Assembly (NCBI RefSeq): GCF_024436035.1
Contig: NZ_JANFNG010000001.1
Span: forward strand, 637,689 to 701,688
DNA from: Streptomyces humicola
Lineage (GTDB): Bacteria; Actinomycetota; Actinomycetes; Streptomycetales; Streptomycetaceae
Length of the DNA stretch: 64,000 bases
Direction: 5' to 3'
Below the pieces are notes generated by a model. It searched no databases. It was given only the letters and a program-made list of their open reading frames with translations, and was not told the DNA's origin. This document shows, piece after piece, positions 28,088 to 37,130 of the stretch. Every line of letters begins with the position of its first letter. The first letter of the stretch is position 1. The position numbers were made by a program, and so were the translations under genes.

Positions 28088-29875
28088 ATGCCTGACCGAT
28101 CACGGAACTCCCGCCCTCCGGATCCGGCGCCGCATCCCGCGGACGCCCCGGAACCCGGGGGAGTCGAGTGGGTGCAGTGCCGCTCATGCCAGGTGATCGT
28201 CTATGGCCGGCGCTTCGAGCGCGTGGCGAGGACGTGCCCCGAGTGCGGCTGGCATGCACCGTTGACCGCCCGTGAGCGACTCGTCCAGCTGCTCCACCAC
28301 GACAGCGCCGAACCCGTGGTGCCGGGCCCGACCCCCGACGACCCGCTCGGCTTCACCGACTCCAAGCCCTACCCGCAGCGGCTCGCCGAGGCCCGCGAGA
28401 CCACCGGCATGCACTCCGCCGTGCTCGTCGCGGTCGGCCGGATCGAGGAGAGCCCGGTAGTGGTCGCGGCGATGGACTTCCGCTTCATGGGCGGCAGCAT
28501 GGGCAGCGCGGAGGGGGAGGCGATCACGGCCGCCGCCGAAGTCGCCCTGGAGCGCCGGGTGCCGTTGGTGCTCGCCATCGCCTCGGGCGGCGCGCGCATG
28601 CAGGAGGGCGTCTTCTCCCTGATGCAGATGGCCAAGACGGCACAGGCGCTCGCCGCCCTCGACGAGGCCGGCGTGCTGACCGTCGCCCTGGTCTCCGACC
28701 CGACCTACGGCGGTGTGGCGGCCTCCTTCGCCACCCTCGCCGACGTCATCATCGCCGAACCCGGCGCACGCATGGGGTTCGCAGGACCCCGCGTCATCGA
28801 GCAGACCATCCATGAACGGCTGCCGGAGGGTTTCCAGACCGCCGAGTTCCTCCTCGCCCACGGTCTGGTCGACGCGGTGCTTCCCCGCTCCCGCCAGCGC
28901 GCCGCCCTCGGTGTCCTGCTGCGCGCCGCCACCCGGCCGGTGCGCGCGGTGGCCGCGGCCGGCGACGAGCAGACCCCCGGCCGTGGTCCTGTCGTCACCG
29001 ACCACCGCGACGTACCGGAGCGCCCCGCATGGGACGTCGTCGAGACGGCTCGCGACGTGGGCCGACCGACCACGATCGATCATCTCGGCTATCTGCTGGA
29101 GGAGTTCGTCGAGCTGCACGGCGACAGGATGAGCGGCGACTGCCCTGCGGTCGTCTGCGGGCTGGGGTTGCTCGACGGAAGCCCGATCGCGGTCATCGGC
29201 CACCAGAAGGGCCACACCACAAGGGAGTTGGCCGACCGTAACTTCGGCCTCGCCACGCCCGACGGCTACCGCAAGGCCGCCCGCGTGATGCGCCTCGCGG
29301 CCAAGCTCGGCATCCCCGTCCTGACGTTGATCGACACCCCGGGAGCCTACCCGGGCGTCGACGCCGAGCAGCACGGGCAGGCGGGCGCCATCGCCGACAA
29401 CCTGCGGCTGATGTCCGCGCTGCCCGTCCCGACGGTCGCAGTGGTGCTCGGTGAGGGTGGCAGCGGGGGCGCGCTCGCGCTCGCCGTCGCCGACCGGGTG
29501 CTGGTGAGCGAGAATGCGATGTACTCGGTGATCAGCCCGGAGGGGTGTGCCGCCATTCTCTGGCACGACCGGGCCGCGGCGCCCGAGGCCGCCGAGGCAC
29601 TCAGGCTCGACGCCCGTTCGTTGATGGAACATCAGCTGGTGGACGGCATCGTCCCGGAGCCGCAGTGGGGCGCGCACAGCGACCACGACGAGGCGGCGGC
29701 GCTGCTGCGCGCCGCGGTGACCGGATGCCTGAGCGAACTCATCGGCAAGGACAGCCAGTCGCTGGTACGGGAGCGCCGCCGCCGATTCCGGCAGTTCGGC
29801 ACCACCGCCCCGTCGGCCCAGCCGCCGGACCCGACCCATCTGTCGGTCTCATTCCAACTGGAGGGAACGGCATGA
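28088..29875 (+). CDS. accDA: Acetyl-CoA carboxylase carboxyltransferase, fused beta-alpha subunits
   Basis: A 595-residue fusion of AccD and AccA that transfers CO2 from carboxybiotin to acetyl-CoA. The AccD half opens with the zinc finger CRSC...CPEC (residues ~33-60) and contains [20 protein letters not shown] and [11 protein letters not shown]. After a linker near residue 300, the AccA half has [40 protein letters not shown] and [19 protein letters not shown]. Most actinobacterial carboxylases use PccB-like subunits instead, so this is an additional enzyme. Its stop overlaps accB (ATGA), and the divergent rppA indicates malonyl-CoA supply for THN synthesis. Confidence 0.93.
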   Translation: MPDRSRNSRPPDPAPHPADAPEPGGVEWVQCRSCQVIVYGRRFERVARTCPECGWHAPLTARERLVQLLHHDSAEPVVPGPTPDDPLGFTDSKPYPQRLAEARETTGMHSAVLVAVGRIEESPVVVAAMDFRFMGGSMGSAEGEAITAAAEVALERRVPLVLAIASGGARMQEGVFSLMQMAKTAQALAALDEAGVLTVALVSDPTYGGVAASFATLADVIIAEPGARMGFAGPRVIEQTIHERLPEGFQTAEFLLAHGLVDAVLPRSRQRAALGVLLRAATRPVRAVAAAGDEQTPGRGPVVTDHRDVPERPAWDVVETARDVGRPTTIDHLGYLLEEFVELHGDRMSGDCPAVVCGLGLLDGSPIAVIGHQKGHTTRELADRNFGLATPDGYRKAARVMRLAAKLGIPVLTLIDTPGAYPGVDAEQHGQAGAIADNLRLMSALPVPTVAVVLGEGGSGGALALAVADRVLVSENAMYSVISPEGCAAILWHDRAAAPEAAEALRLDARSLMEHQLVDGIVPEPQWGAHSDHDEAAALLRAAVTGCLSELIGKDSQSLVRERRRRFRQFGTTAPSAQPPDPTHLSVSFQLEGTA

Positions 29876-30468
29876 CAGTCAAGCACTACGCGATGGAGCT
29901 CGAGCCACTTCACGACAGCTTCGACGGCGCCGCCGACCTGGCGCCCGCCGCTGCGGCCGAGTACCTCGCGCGGACCGCGACACGGCTGGTCAGAACCGTG
30001 GACCGGCCGCCGGTCCGGGTCCGGGTCCAGCAGGGCGACACCGTCGTGGAACTGGAGTGGCCGCAGGAACCCACTGCGGCGGCGCAGCCCGCGCCGTCGC
30101 AGGCTGACGCCGGCCTGCCGTTCCCGTCCGACCAGCGGCTCGACGCCAGGCACGTCAACGGCGCCGCGGCTGCGGACGGGTCCGAGCAACGGCTCGTCCA
30201 CATCACCGCGCCAATGGTCGGCACCTTCTACCACGCCCCCGAACCCGGCGCCGCACCCTTCGTCCGGGTGGGCGACCTGGTGGAGAAGGGACAGCACATC
30301 GGGATCGTCGAGGCGATGAAGCTGATGAACCCCATCCAGGCCGAGCAGGCCGGTCGCGTCGTCGACGTGCTCGTCGGCAACGGGCAGGCCGTCGAGTACG
30401 ACCAGCCGCTCATCGCGCTCGAGCCGCTGGAATCCGCTGACCTGCACGAGGCGGAGGCTGCCGATTAG
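29872..30468 (+). CDS. accB: Biotin carboxyl carrier protein of acetyl-CoA carboxylase
   Basis: A 198-residue BCCP. The biotinyl domain occupies the C-terminal ~80 residues, with the biotin-attachment motif EAMKLMN (Lys150) and the BCCP 'thumb'-type stretch [20 protein letters not shown]. An Ala/Pro-rich linker precedes it. The N-terminal ~70 residues are variable. It is coupled to accDA by a 4-base overlap and followed by accC after 53 bases, so the three genes form one carboxylase operon. Confidence 0.93.
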   Translation: MTVKHYAMELEPLHDSFDGAADLAPAAAAEYLARTATRLVRTVDRPPVRVRVQQGDTVVELEWPQEPTAAAQPAPSQADAGLPFPSDQRLDARHVNGAAAADGSEQRLVHITAPMVGTFYHAPEPGAAPFVRVGDLVEKGQHIGIVEAMKLMNPIQAEQAGRVVDVLVGNGQAVEYDQPLIALEPLESADLHEAEAAD

Positions 30469-30521
30469 GCCCGCATGAGACGGCGGGCCGGAGGGGGCCG
30501 GGGAAGGAAGCGGGGAGTGAC

Positions 30522-31952
30522 ATGGCCGGACGTGAGATGTTCAAGAGGGTCCTGATCGCGAACCGGGGCGAGATCGCGGTACGTGTGGCGCGTGCCTGCC
30601 GGGAGCTCGGCATCCGCAGCATCGCGGTCCACTCCACCGCCGACCGCGACTCCGAGGCGCTGAGACTGGCCGACGAGGCCGTCCAGATCGGGCCGGCGCC
30701 GGCCCGCCGCAGCTACCTCGACCCGGCGGCGGTCATCTCAGCGGCGCTGAAGGCGGGCGCGGACGCCATCCACCCCGGATACGGGTTCCTCTCCGAGGAC
30801 CCGGACTTCGCCGAGATCTGCGGGGCGTACGACATCACCTTCATCGGCCCGCCCGCACCCCTGATGCGCGAACTCGGCGACAAGGCGCGGGCCCGCGCGA
30901 TGATGGCGCAGGCCGGCCTGCCGACGCTCGCGGGCAGCGACGGTGCCGTCCTCGACGAGGCCACCGCCGAGGAGGTCGCGGCGCGGATCGGCTTCCCGCT
31001 GATCATCAAGGCAGTGGCGGGCGGCGGCGGCCGCGGCATGACGGTGGTCCGGGAGCCGGGCGACCTGCTGACCGCCTACCGCAGGACGCGGGCCGACGCC
31101 CTCGCGCTCTTCGGCGACGGCCGGGTGTACATGGAGCGCTATGTGGCGGCCGCCCGCCATGTCGAGGTGCAGGTGATCGCCGACGGCCACGGACGCGCCG
31201 TGCACCTGGGTGAACGCGACTGCTCGGTGCAGCGGCGCCACCAAAAGCTCCTCGAGGAGACGCCGGCACCCAACCTTCCGCGTCAACTCACCGGCAAGAT
31301 GAGCGAGATGGCGGTGCACGGCGCCCGCGCCCTGGGCTATGTCGGCGCGGGCACCTTCGAGTTCCTCGTCGACGACGAGGGCCGGTTCACCTTCATGGAG
31401 ATCAACTGCCGGATCCAGGTCGAGCACCCGGTCACCGAGGAGGTCACCGGCATCGACCTGGTCCAGGAGCAGATCAAGGTGGCCGCGGGGATGCCGCTGT
31501 CGATCGCCCAGACGGACGTGGAGCGGCGTGGCGTCTCCATCGAGTGCCGGGTCAACACCGAGGACCCGGAGCGGGGTTTCGCGCCCACCGCGGGCACCCT
31601 CACCGATTTCCGGCCGCCCGGCGGGCCGTTCACCCGAGTGGACTCCCACGCCTTCACGGGCTGGCGAGTGCCCCCCGACTACGACTCGCTGCTGGCGAAG
31701 GTCGTCGTCTGGGCCCCCGACCGGCAGCGGGCGCTGGCCCGCATGGACCGGGCGCTCGCCGAGATGGTGGTCGAAGGTCCCGGGGTCCGCACCACGGCCG
31801 GCTTCCTGCGCAGGGTGCTGGCGGACGAGACCTTCCGCAAGGGTGACCACACCACCTCCATCGTCGCCGAGATGTCGGAGTCCGAGGTGTCCGGGCCCGA
31901 GGACAGGGCCCGAAAGCAGGGCCTGGAGAACGGGCCTGGAGGGCGGGCCTAG
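30522..31952 (+). CDS. accC: Biotin carboxylase subunit of acetyl-CoA carboxylase
   Basis: A 476-residue biotin carboxylase that carboxylates BCCP-biotin using ATP and bicarbonate. It begins with FKRVLIANRGEIAVRVARAC and has the ATP-grasp glycine loop AVAGGGGRGM, the catalytic stretch FMEINCRIQVEHPVTEEVTG, and the usual AGTLTDFRPPGGP late block. It is a stand-alone subunit (no BCCP fusion), unlike most actinobacterial AccA-type proteins of ~590 residues. A GGAAG-rich Shine-Dalgarno precedes ATG 30522. Residues after ~450 form a short charged tail. Confidence 0.94.
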   Translation: MAGREMFKRVLIANRGEIAVRVARACRELGIRSIAVHSTADRDSEALRLADEAVQIGPAPARRSYLDPAAVISAALKAGADAIHPGYGFLSEDPDFAEICGAYDITFIGPPAPLMRELGDKARARAMMAQAGLPTLAGSDGAVLDEATAEEVAARIGFPLIIKAVAGGGGRGMTVVREPGDLLTAYRRTRADALALFGDGRVYMERYVAAARHVEVQVIADGHGRAVHLGERDCSVQRRHQKLLEETPAPNLPRQLTGKMSEMAVHGARALGYVGAGTFEFLVDDEGRFTFMEINCRIQVEHPVTEEVTGIDLVQEQIKVAAGMPLSIAQTDVERRGVSIECRVNTEDPERGFAPTAGTLTDFRPPGGPFTRVDSHAFTGWRVPPDYDSLLAKVVVWAPDRQRALARMDRALAEMVVEGPGVRTTAGFLRRVLADETFRKGDHTTSIVAEMSESEVSGPEDRARKQGLENGPGGRA

Positions 31953-31991
31953 AGCCCCTCGGGTGGATCACGCTCGGCGTGATGACAGCCG

Positions 31992-32030
31992 ATGACATCA
32001 GATGCTATCCTAGATGTCAGTTGCTGACAT
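31992..32030. promoter_or_regulatory. Triple TGACATC operator and promoter of the SDR gene
   Basis: TGACATC occurs at 31992-31998 and 32024-32030, with its inverse GATGTCA at 32012-32018. This gives two overlapping inverted repeats, with spacers of 13 and 5 bases. A TATCCT -10-like box lies at 32005-32010 inside the first. The layout is typical of TetR- or MarR-type control; no such regulator gene is adjacent. Confidence 0.65.
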
Positions 32031-32051
32031 CAACAGTTTGGGGATTCTCCC

Positions 32052-32975
32052 ATGCGCATCTTTGTAACCGGCGCGTCCGGCTGGATCGGCTCCGCCGTCG
32101 TTCCCGACCTCATCGGTGCTGGGCACCAGGTCGTCGGGCTCGCCCGCTCCGACGCCTCCGCGGCTGCCCTCACCGCCGCCGGGGTTGAGGTGGTCCGGGG
32201 CACCGTCGACGACCTCGATGTCCTGGGCAGTACCGCTGCCGCGTCGGACGGGGTGATCCATCTCGCTTTCAAGCACGACATCGCTTTCACTGGCGACTTC
32301 CAGGGCGCCGCCGAGGCCGATCGCCGCGCCGTCGACACCTTCGGCGACGCGCTGGCCGGAACCGACCGCCCCTTCGTCCTCGCCTCCGGGGTGGCCGGCC
32401 TCAAGCCGGGGCATCTGGTGACCGAGCGGGACATGCCCACGATCGACGGCTCGCCGATATCGATCCGAGTGGCCACCGCCCAGGCGGTGCTCGCGCTCGC
32501 CTCGCGCGGCGTGCGCTCATCCGTGGTGCGACTGTCTCCGACCTGCCACGGCGAAGGAGACCACGGCTTTATGGCGACCCTGGTCGCCATAGCCCGAGCC
32601 AAGGGTGTCTCCGGCTACATCGGCGACGGCACCAACCGCTGGCCGGCCGTGCACCGCTTCGACGCCGCACGGCTGTTCCGCCTGGCGGCCGAGAATGCCC
32701 CAGCGGGATCGGTGCTGCACGGCGTCGCGGAGGAGGGAGTCGCGATCCGCGACATCGCCGAGGTGGTCGGCCGTCACCTCGACGTGCCGGTGACCTCCGT
32801 GGCCCCCGAGTCCGCGGCCGAGCACTTCGCCTGGCTGGGCGCCTTCCTCGGCCTCGACGCCCCGGCGTCGAACACCCTGACCCGCGAACTGCTGGACTGG
32901 CAGCCGGTCCACCCCGGTCTGCTCGAAGACCTCGACAAGGGCCACTACTTCCACACCCCTGCCACCACCTCCTAA
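32052..32975 (+). CDS. NAD(P)-dependent SDR-family oxidoreductase/epimerase (atypical)
   Basis: A 307-residue extended-SDR protein. The Rossmann motif is FVTGASGWIGSAVVPDL at residues 4-20 (TGxxGxxG). The catalytic Tyr-x-x-x-Lys is not evident where expected (the region reads ISIRVATAQAVLALASRG), so it belongs to the atypical members. The C-terminal part ends NTLTRELLDWQPVHPGLLED, as in NAD-dependent epimerase-like proteins often found next to TetR regulators. It lies ~100 bases after accC but has its own operator-bearing promoter, so it may not belong to the carboxylase operon. Confidence 0.8.
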   Translation: MRIFVTGASGWIGSAVVPDLIGAGHQVVGLARSDASAAALTAAGVEVVRGTVDDLDVLGSTAAASDGVIHLAFKHDIAFTGDFQGAAEADRRAVDTFGDALAGTDRPFVLASGVAGLKPGHLVTERDMPTIDGSPISIRVATAQAVLALASRGVRSSVVRLSPTCHGEGDHGFMATLVAIARAKGVSGYIGDGTNRWPAVHRFDAARLFRLAAENAPAGSVLHGVAEEGVAIRDIAEVVGRHLDVPVTSVAPESAAEHFAWLGAFLGLDAPASNTLTRELLDWQPVHPGLLEDLDKGHYFHTPATTS

Positions 32976-33008
32976 TGACCAGCCGCGGAGACGCCACCTG
33001 CGCGGTGC

Positions 33009-33152
33009 GCGCCCCTTCTCACGCAGATGGCGTTTCCGCTCGCCGCACACATTCCCGGGGCCGGCCTTCGGATCATCCCCGGCGCAGGCCACGTTGTTCA
33101 GGAGGATGCTCCTGCCGAACTCGCTGCGAAGGTATTGAACTTCCTTGCATGA
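33009..33152 (+). pseudogene. Alpha/beta hydrolase C-terminal remnant
   Basis: Forty-seven codons read APLLTQMAFPLAAHIPGAGL then RIIPGAGHVVQEDAPAELAA and KVLNFLA-stop. This is the last part of an alpha/beta hydrolase, with the catalytic His in GAGH. The rest of the hydrolase is absent; the region before it is the end of the SDR gene. Confidence 0.65.
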
Positions 33153-33244
33153 GCTTCACGAAACGCCGGGCAGAGCCGATCCGAATGTCGCCATGAAAGC
33201 TTCGGACTCAACCTCGGAGGTTCGTGACAGCGGGCACGTTCAGT

Positions 33245-33796
33245 TCAACAAACCAGCGGCGAAGCATGGAATACGAACGCCTCAATGGCCCGCCTCGCCC
33301 GGGCATCCCGCGAGTCCCGGTCCGCTTGGTCCTGTGCGTTCGACACATCCCACGTGCGCTGGTAGGCCCGCTCAGCCGCGAGCATCACCGCTCGGTCATC
33401 GGTGAGCAGTTTGACCCGATAGAGCGCCTGCCGGGCCACTGTCCGGAGCCGGTGTGCCTCATCCCGCGCCGTCATGAACGCCTCGCCGTCCGGGTCCTGC
33501 TGCTTGCGGTACCAGCGGCTCGCCTGACCATGACGGTAGTCCTCCACAACTGCAGCGAACGCGCTGTACGCAGCTATGCGTTCCTGCCGGAGCGCCTCAG
33601 ACCGCGAGAACAGCTCACTGCGCCTGGACGCGAGGTGCTGGAAGGCATGCGTCATCACGGACCCCAGCAGCGTGCCCACGACAGCTACGACACTTGTCCA
33701 GATAGCTCCCACGGCACCAGCCGACCACAAAAGGAGCGAGTGCACTGGTGGATCGAGACGATCAAGCCGTAGTAGTGCCGATCGGCGGGACAACAC
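33245..33796 (-). CDS. Membrane-anchored coiled-coil protein (KilB-like N-terminus)
   Basis: A protein of about 155-183 residues with one N-terminal hydrophobic segment (AIWTSVVAVVGTLLGSVMTH) followed by a long helical, charged region (SRRSELFSRSEALRQERIAA ...). The arrangement resembles the streptomycete 'KilB-like' hypothetical proteins. The start is uncertain: TTG 33796, GTG 33748 or GTG 33712 are possible, and none has a strong Shine-Dalgarno. Function is unknown. Its 3' end is slightly AT-richer than its neighbours. Confidence 0.6.
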   Translation of the reverse strand: MLSRRSALLRLDRLDPPVHSLLLWSAGAVGAIWTSVVAVVGTLLGSVMTHAFQHLASRRSELFSRSEALRQERIAAYSAFAAVVEDYRHGQASRWYRKQQDPDGEAFMTARDEAHRLRTVARQALYRVKLLTDDRAVMLAAERAYQRTWDVSNAQDQADRDSRDARARRAIEAFVFHASPLVC

Positions 33797-33878
33797 AAGC
33801 CGCCGGGAGCGAAGGGCCCCCGCTTCAGCGATGCGTCACGAACAAGGAGGGGCCCGGACGAGTGCCGTATCGGCTGAA

Positions 33879-34889
33879 CTAATCGCGCCGCCGCGCCCGG
33901 CTCGGCTGGACGCGGGGCGGCTCGCCCGGCATCTTCGGGTGGTCCGGCGGGTACGGCAGATCGCCTCCCCCGCTGTCCGCTGCCTGCCGCTCGGCGAGTT
34001 CGAGCAGCGGTTCAAGTCCGTAGGCGTACAGCTCCATCTCCGCGTGGACGTCGCCGAGTTCGGCGAAGCGCGCGGGCACGGTCCGCAGATCGAAGTCCTC
34101 CGGCTCGGCCTGGGCGAGCTCCTCCCAGCTCAGCGGTGTGGAGACGGTGGCACGCGGCTGTGCGCGCAGTGAGTAGGGGGAGGCGATGGTACGGTCCCGG
34201 GCCATCTGGTTGTAGTCCACAAAGATCTTCTCGCCGCGCTGCTCCTTCCACCACGCAACGGTGATCCGCTCCGGCATCCGCCGCTCCAGCTCACGCCCGA
34301 GCGCGATCAGCGCCCGGCGCGCCTGGGTGAAGGTCCACCGCGGCTCCAGCGGCACGTAGACGTGCACGCCTCGGCCTCCCGACGTCTTCGGCCAGCCGCG
34401 CAGCCCGTGCTCCTCCAGCAGCTCCCGCAGTTCGTACGCGGCGCGCACGGCCTGGGCGAAGCCGGTGCCCGGCTGGGGGTCGAGGTCGATCCGCAGCTCG
34501 TCGGGGTGGTTGGTGTCAGCGCGCCGCACCGGCCAGGGGTGGAAGGTCAGACAGCCCAGATTGGCCGCCCAGAGCACGGCGGCCGGCTCGGTGGGACAGA
34601 TCTCGTCGGCGAACCGGCTGCTGGGGAAGGCGATCCGTGCGGTCGGCAGCCAGTCGGGCAGCCCCTTCGGCGCACGCTTCTGGTAGAAGAACTCGCCCGC
34701 GACGCCGTCGGGGAAGCGCTGCAGTGTCGTCGGGCGGTCCCGCAGGCCGCGCAGCACGCCGTCGGCGACCGCGAGGTAGTACTGGGCGACGTCGAGCTTG
34801 GTGAAGCCGCGCTCCGGGTAGTAGATCTTGTCCGGATTGGACAGCCGGACCGTGCGACCCGCGACGTCCAGTTCCACAGCGCCCGCCAT
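33879..34889 (-). CDS. ligD: LigD-type polymerase/primase domain protein
   Basis: A 336-residue stand-alone archaeo-eukaryotic-primase-fold polymerase, like the LigD polymerase module of bacterial non-homologous end joining. The metal-binding acidic pair is DELRIDLDPQPG, the Ser/Gly-rich nucleotide site is TSGGRGVHVYVPL, and the third acidic residue follows in KIFVDYNQMARDRTIASPYS. LTFHPWPVRR is also typical. A basic tail (PSRARRRD) ends it. It is divergent from a matching ATP-dependent ligase gene, 66 bases apart. No Ku gene is in the window. Confidence 0.9.
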   Translation of the reverse strand: MAGAVELDVAGRTVRLSNPDKIYYPERGFTKLDVAQYYLAVADGVLRGLRDRPTTLQRFPDGVAGEFFYQKRAPKGLPDWLPTARIAFPSSRFADEICPTEPAAVLWAANLGCLTFHPWPVRRADTNHPDELRIDLDPQPGTGFAQAVRAAYELRELLEEHGLRGWPKTSGGRGVHVYVPLEPRWTFTQARRALIALGRELERRMPERITVAWWKEQRGEKIFVDYNQMARDRTIASPYSLRAQPRATVSTPLSWEELAQAEPEDFDLRTVPARFAELGDVHAEMELYAYGLEPLLELAERQAADSGGGDLPYPPDHPKMPGEPPRVQPSRARRRD

Positions 34890-34955
34890 GCCTCCACGCT
34901 AGAGTCGCGGGCCCTCCGGCGCGCGCCGTGGCCGCCCGGGCGGGAGCATCGGAGT

Positions 34956-36017
34956 ATGGACCTTCCGGTGATGCCGCCCGTGGAGCCGATGCTTGCCAAG
35001 AGCGTCCGGGAGATCCCGCCGGGCATGCAGTACGAGGCCAAGTGGGACGGCTTCCGGGCGATCGTGTTCCGGGACGGCGACGAGGTGGAGATCGGCAGCC
35101 GTACCGGCAAGCCGCTCACCCGCTACTTCCCCGAAGTGGTCGAGGCGGTGCGGGCCGAGCTGCCGCCGCGGTGCGTGATGGACGGCGAGATCGTCATCGC
35201 CCACGACGGGCGGCTGCACTTCGAGGAACTGCTGGAGCGTATACACCCGGCCGCCTCGCGGGTGCGCACCCTCGCCGGGCGCACCCCGGCGTCCCTCGTC
35301 GCCTTCGACCTGCTCGCCTCGGGAAACGACTCGCTGATGGACACGCCGCAGGCACAGCGGCGCGAGGCGCTGGTCGCCGCGCTCGCCGGGGCGGCGGCGC
35401 CGGTGCACACCGCACCGGCCACCACCGACCGGGAGGTGGCCCGCGACTGGTTCGCCCACTTCGAGGGCGCTGGGCTCGACGGTGTGGTGGCCAAGCCGCT
35501 CGACCTGCCGTACCGGCCGGGGGAGCGGGTGATGGCGAAGGTCAAGCACGAGCGCACCGCCGACTGCGTGGTCGCCGGATACCGGTTCCACAAGAGCGGC
35601 CCGGTGATCGGTTCCCTGCTGCTCGGGCTCTACGACGAGACGGGCCGGCTGCAGCACGTCGGGGTCTGCGCGTCGTTCCCGATGGCGCGCCGGCGCGCAC
35701 TCGTCGACGAGCTGGGGCCGCTGCGGATGGCCGATGCCACCGGTCATCCGTGGGCCGAGTGGGCCGACGAGGCGGCGCATGCGAACGCGCGGATGCCGGG
35801 CGGCCCGAGCCGCTGGAGCGGGGGCAAGGACCTGTCCTGGGAGCCGCTCGTCCCGGAGCGGGTGTGTGAGGTCGCCTACGACCACATGGAGGGATCCCGG
35901 TTCCGGCACACCGCGCGGTTCCGCCGCTGGCGGCCCGACCGGACGCCCGAGAGCTGCACCTACCGGCAATTGGAGGAGCCCGTCGGCTACGACTTGGCGC
36001 AGGTGCTCGGCGCCTGA
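34956..36017 (+). CDS. ATP-dependent DNA ligase (LigC/LigD ligase-type)
   Basis: A 353-residue DNA ligase. The adenylated Lys is Lys29 in YEAKWDGFRAIVFRDG (motif KxDG). Motif III is LVAFDLLASG, motif IV EGLDGVVAKPL (here EGAGLDGVVAKP), and motif V MAKVKHERTADCVVAGY. The C-terminal OB-fold follows, with the typical VCEVAYDHMEG and FRHTARFRRWRPDR. ATG 34956 was chosen because the protein begins at MPPVEPMLAKSV. It acts with the divergent polymerase in end joining or gap repair. A strong terminator lies 45 bases after the stop. Confidence 0.93.
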   Translation: MDLPVMPPVEPMLAKSVREIPPGMQYEAKWDGFRAIVFRDGDEVEIGSRTGKPLTRYFPEVVEAVRAELPPRCVMDGEIVIAHDGRLHFEELLERIHPAASRVRTLAGRTPASLVAFDLLASGNDSLMDTPQAQRREALVAALAGAAAPVHTAPATTDREVARDWFAHFEGAGLDGVVAKPLDLPYRPGERVMAKVKHERTADCVVAGYRFHKSGPVIGSLLLGLYDETGRLQHVGVCASFPMARRRALVDELGPLRMADATGHPWAEWADEAAHANARMPGGPSRWSGGKDLSWEPLVPERVCEVAYDHMEGSRFRHTARFRRWRPDRTPESCTYRQLEEPVGYDLAQVLGA

Positions 36018-36061
36018 GCCTTCGGCAGCCATCTGCGGTAGCCGCGCGGGAGGCGATGAGT

Positions 36062-36101
36062 GCGCCCTCGCCCGGGGTCCGGTGCCGCCGGGCGAGGGCG
36101 C
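36062..36101. terminator. Bidirectional terminator hairpin
   Basis: A perfect 14-bp stem (GCGCCCTCGCCCGG with its complement) and a 12-base loop lie between the ligase gene (+) and the convergent G1 peptidase gene (-). Confidence 0.85.
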
Positions 36102-36131
36102 TACCAGGGTGTCAGCGGCGCCGGCGATGCG

Positions 36132-36911
36132 TCAGCTGCTCGCCTTCCAGGTGTCGGAGAAGTCGGTTCCGTTGCTCAGCGAGGACGCGGTGGCCAAAGT
36201 GGTGCCGCCGGAGGCCATGGTGATGTTGTCCGGATTGTAGGTCCCGATGGCCTGGCCGTTGGCCTCCGCATTGGTGAAGTTCACCGTGCCGAAGTCGGTC
36301 AGCGGTAGCGGCCCGCTGGAGTCCGACGGCGCCTCGGCGATGACCTCCGCCGAGGCGAGCGAGGGATTGCTCAGCGTCTTGTTGACGGTGTGGCTCCAGC
36401 CTCTGGTGGTGTCCGACAGCACGAGCGTGAACGCGCCGTTCCCGTTGTAGGTGACGGAGGCGTTGAAGTGGTCGCCCGGCTCGACGGTGTCGCTGAAGTT
36501 GACCGGCGCCGAGGGGTACATTTCGTACCAGGAGTAGTACTGCGGGCTGCCGCCCGAGCAGTCGACCTCGGTGCCCGTCTGCTCCACGGAGTTGCTCCCG
36601 TCGCCGTCGAGGCCGACCCAGAAGCTGGAGTAGGTGTCGGTGGAGCTGCAGTTTCCGGTGGGCTCCACCCAACTGGCGGAGACACTGTTGAAGGTGGACC
36701 CGGTGGCGGCGTAACCGGACCAGTTGGAGCTGGTGCTGTTGAGGATGCGGCCGTGCGGTGCGGTCCGGTGCGCGGATATGCCCGGGCCGGAGACGGTGTC
36801 CAGTGGCGCGTCGACGACGGCGGGGCCGCCGGCTGCCACGGCCGGGCCGACGCCGGCCAGAACGGCCAGCAGGGAGGCGGATACAGCGGTGGTTCGACGT
36901 GCGATCGACAT
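36132..36911 (-). CDS. Secreted G1-family (eqolisin-like) glutamic peptidase
   Basis: A 259-residue extracellular protein. A Sec signal peptide (RRTTAVSASLLAVLAGVGPA, cleavage near AVAAGG) is followed by the G1 fold. SSNWSGYAATG is the typical opening. WVGLDGDGSNSVEQTGTEVD contains the catalytic Gln, YYSWYEMYPSAP is the hallmark substrate-cleft motif, and AEVIAEAPSDSSG carries the catalytic Glu. Eqolisins are acid peptidases first known from fungi; streptomycete homologues exist. ATG 36911 is followed by the Arg-Arg signal start, and AGGAGCAGC lies just upstream. Confidence 0.87.
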   Translation of the reverse strand: MSIARRTTAVSASLLAVLAGVGPAVAAGGPAVVDAPLDTVSGPGISAHRTAPHGRILNSTSSNWSGYAATGSTFNSVSASWVEPTGNCSSTDTYSSFWVGLDGDGSNSVEQTGTEVDCSGGSPQYYSWYEMYPSAPVNFSDTVEPGDHFNASVTYNGNGAFTLVLSDTTRGWSHTVNKTLSNPSLASAEVIAEAPSDSSGPLPLTDFGTVNFTNAEANGQAIGTYNPDNITMASGGTTLATASSLSNGTDFSDTWKASS

Positions 36912-37130
36912 GCTGCTCCTTCGTGTGGGGGGTGAGCCACCGAACTTGTCGGCGCTCCGTCAAGATTGGAATTTCCCGCCCGGAATCGACGAAGCTCCGC
37001 AACTTCTTCCGCTGCTCTTCCGCAGACCTTCACAACCTTCCGGCGAACCGGAGGCGGACGGGTAGAGGATGGCGTGAGCGAGAAGCGGCCGGCCAGGGCC
37101 GCGGAAGCCGATGAAGGGGGTCGACGACGA

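Noticed and set aside
28184-29839. Open frame of about 550 codons antisense to accDA
   Set aside because: accDA has complete zinc-finger and carboxyltransferase motifs on the plus strand; the antisense product has none.
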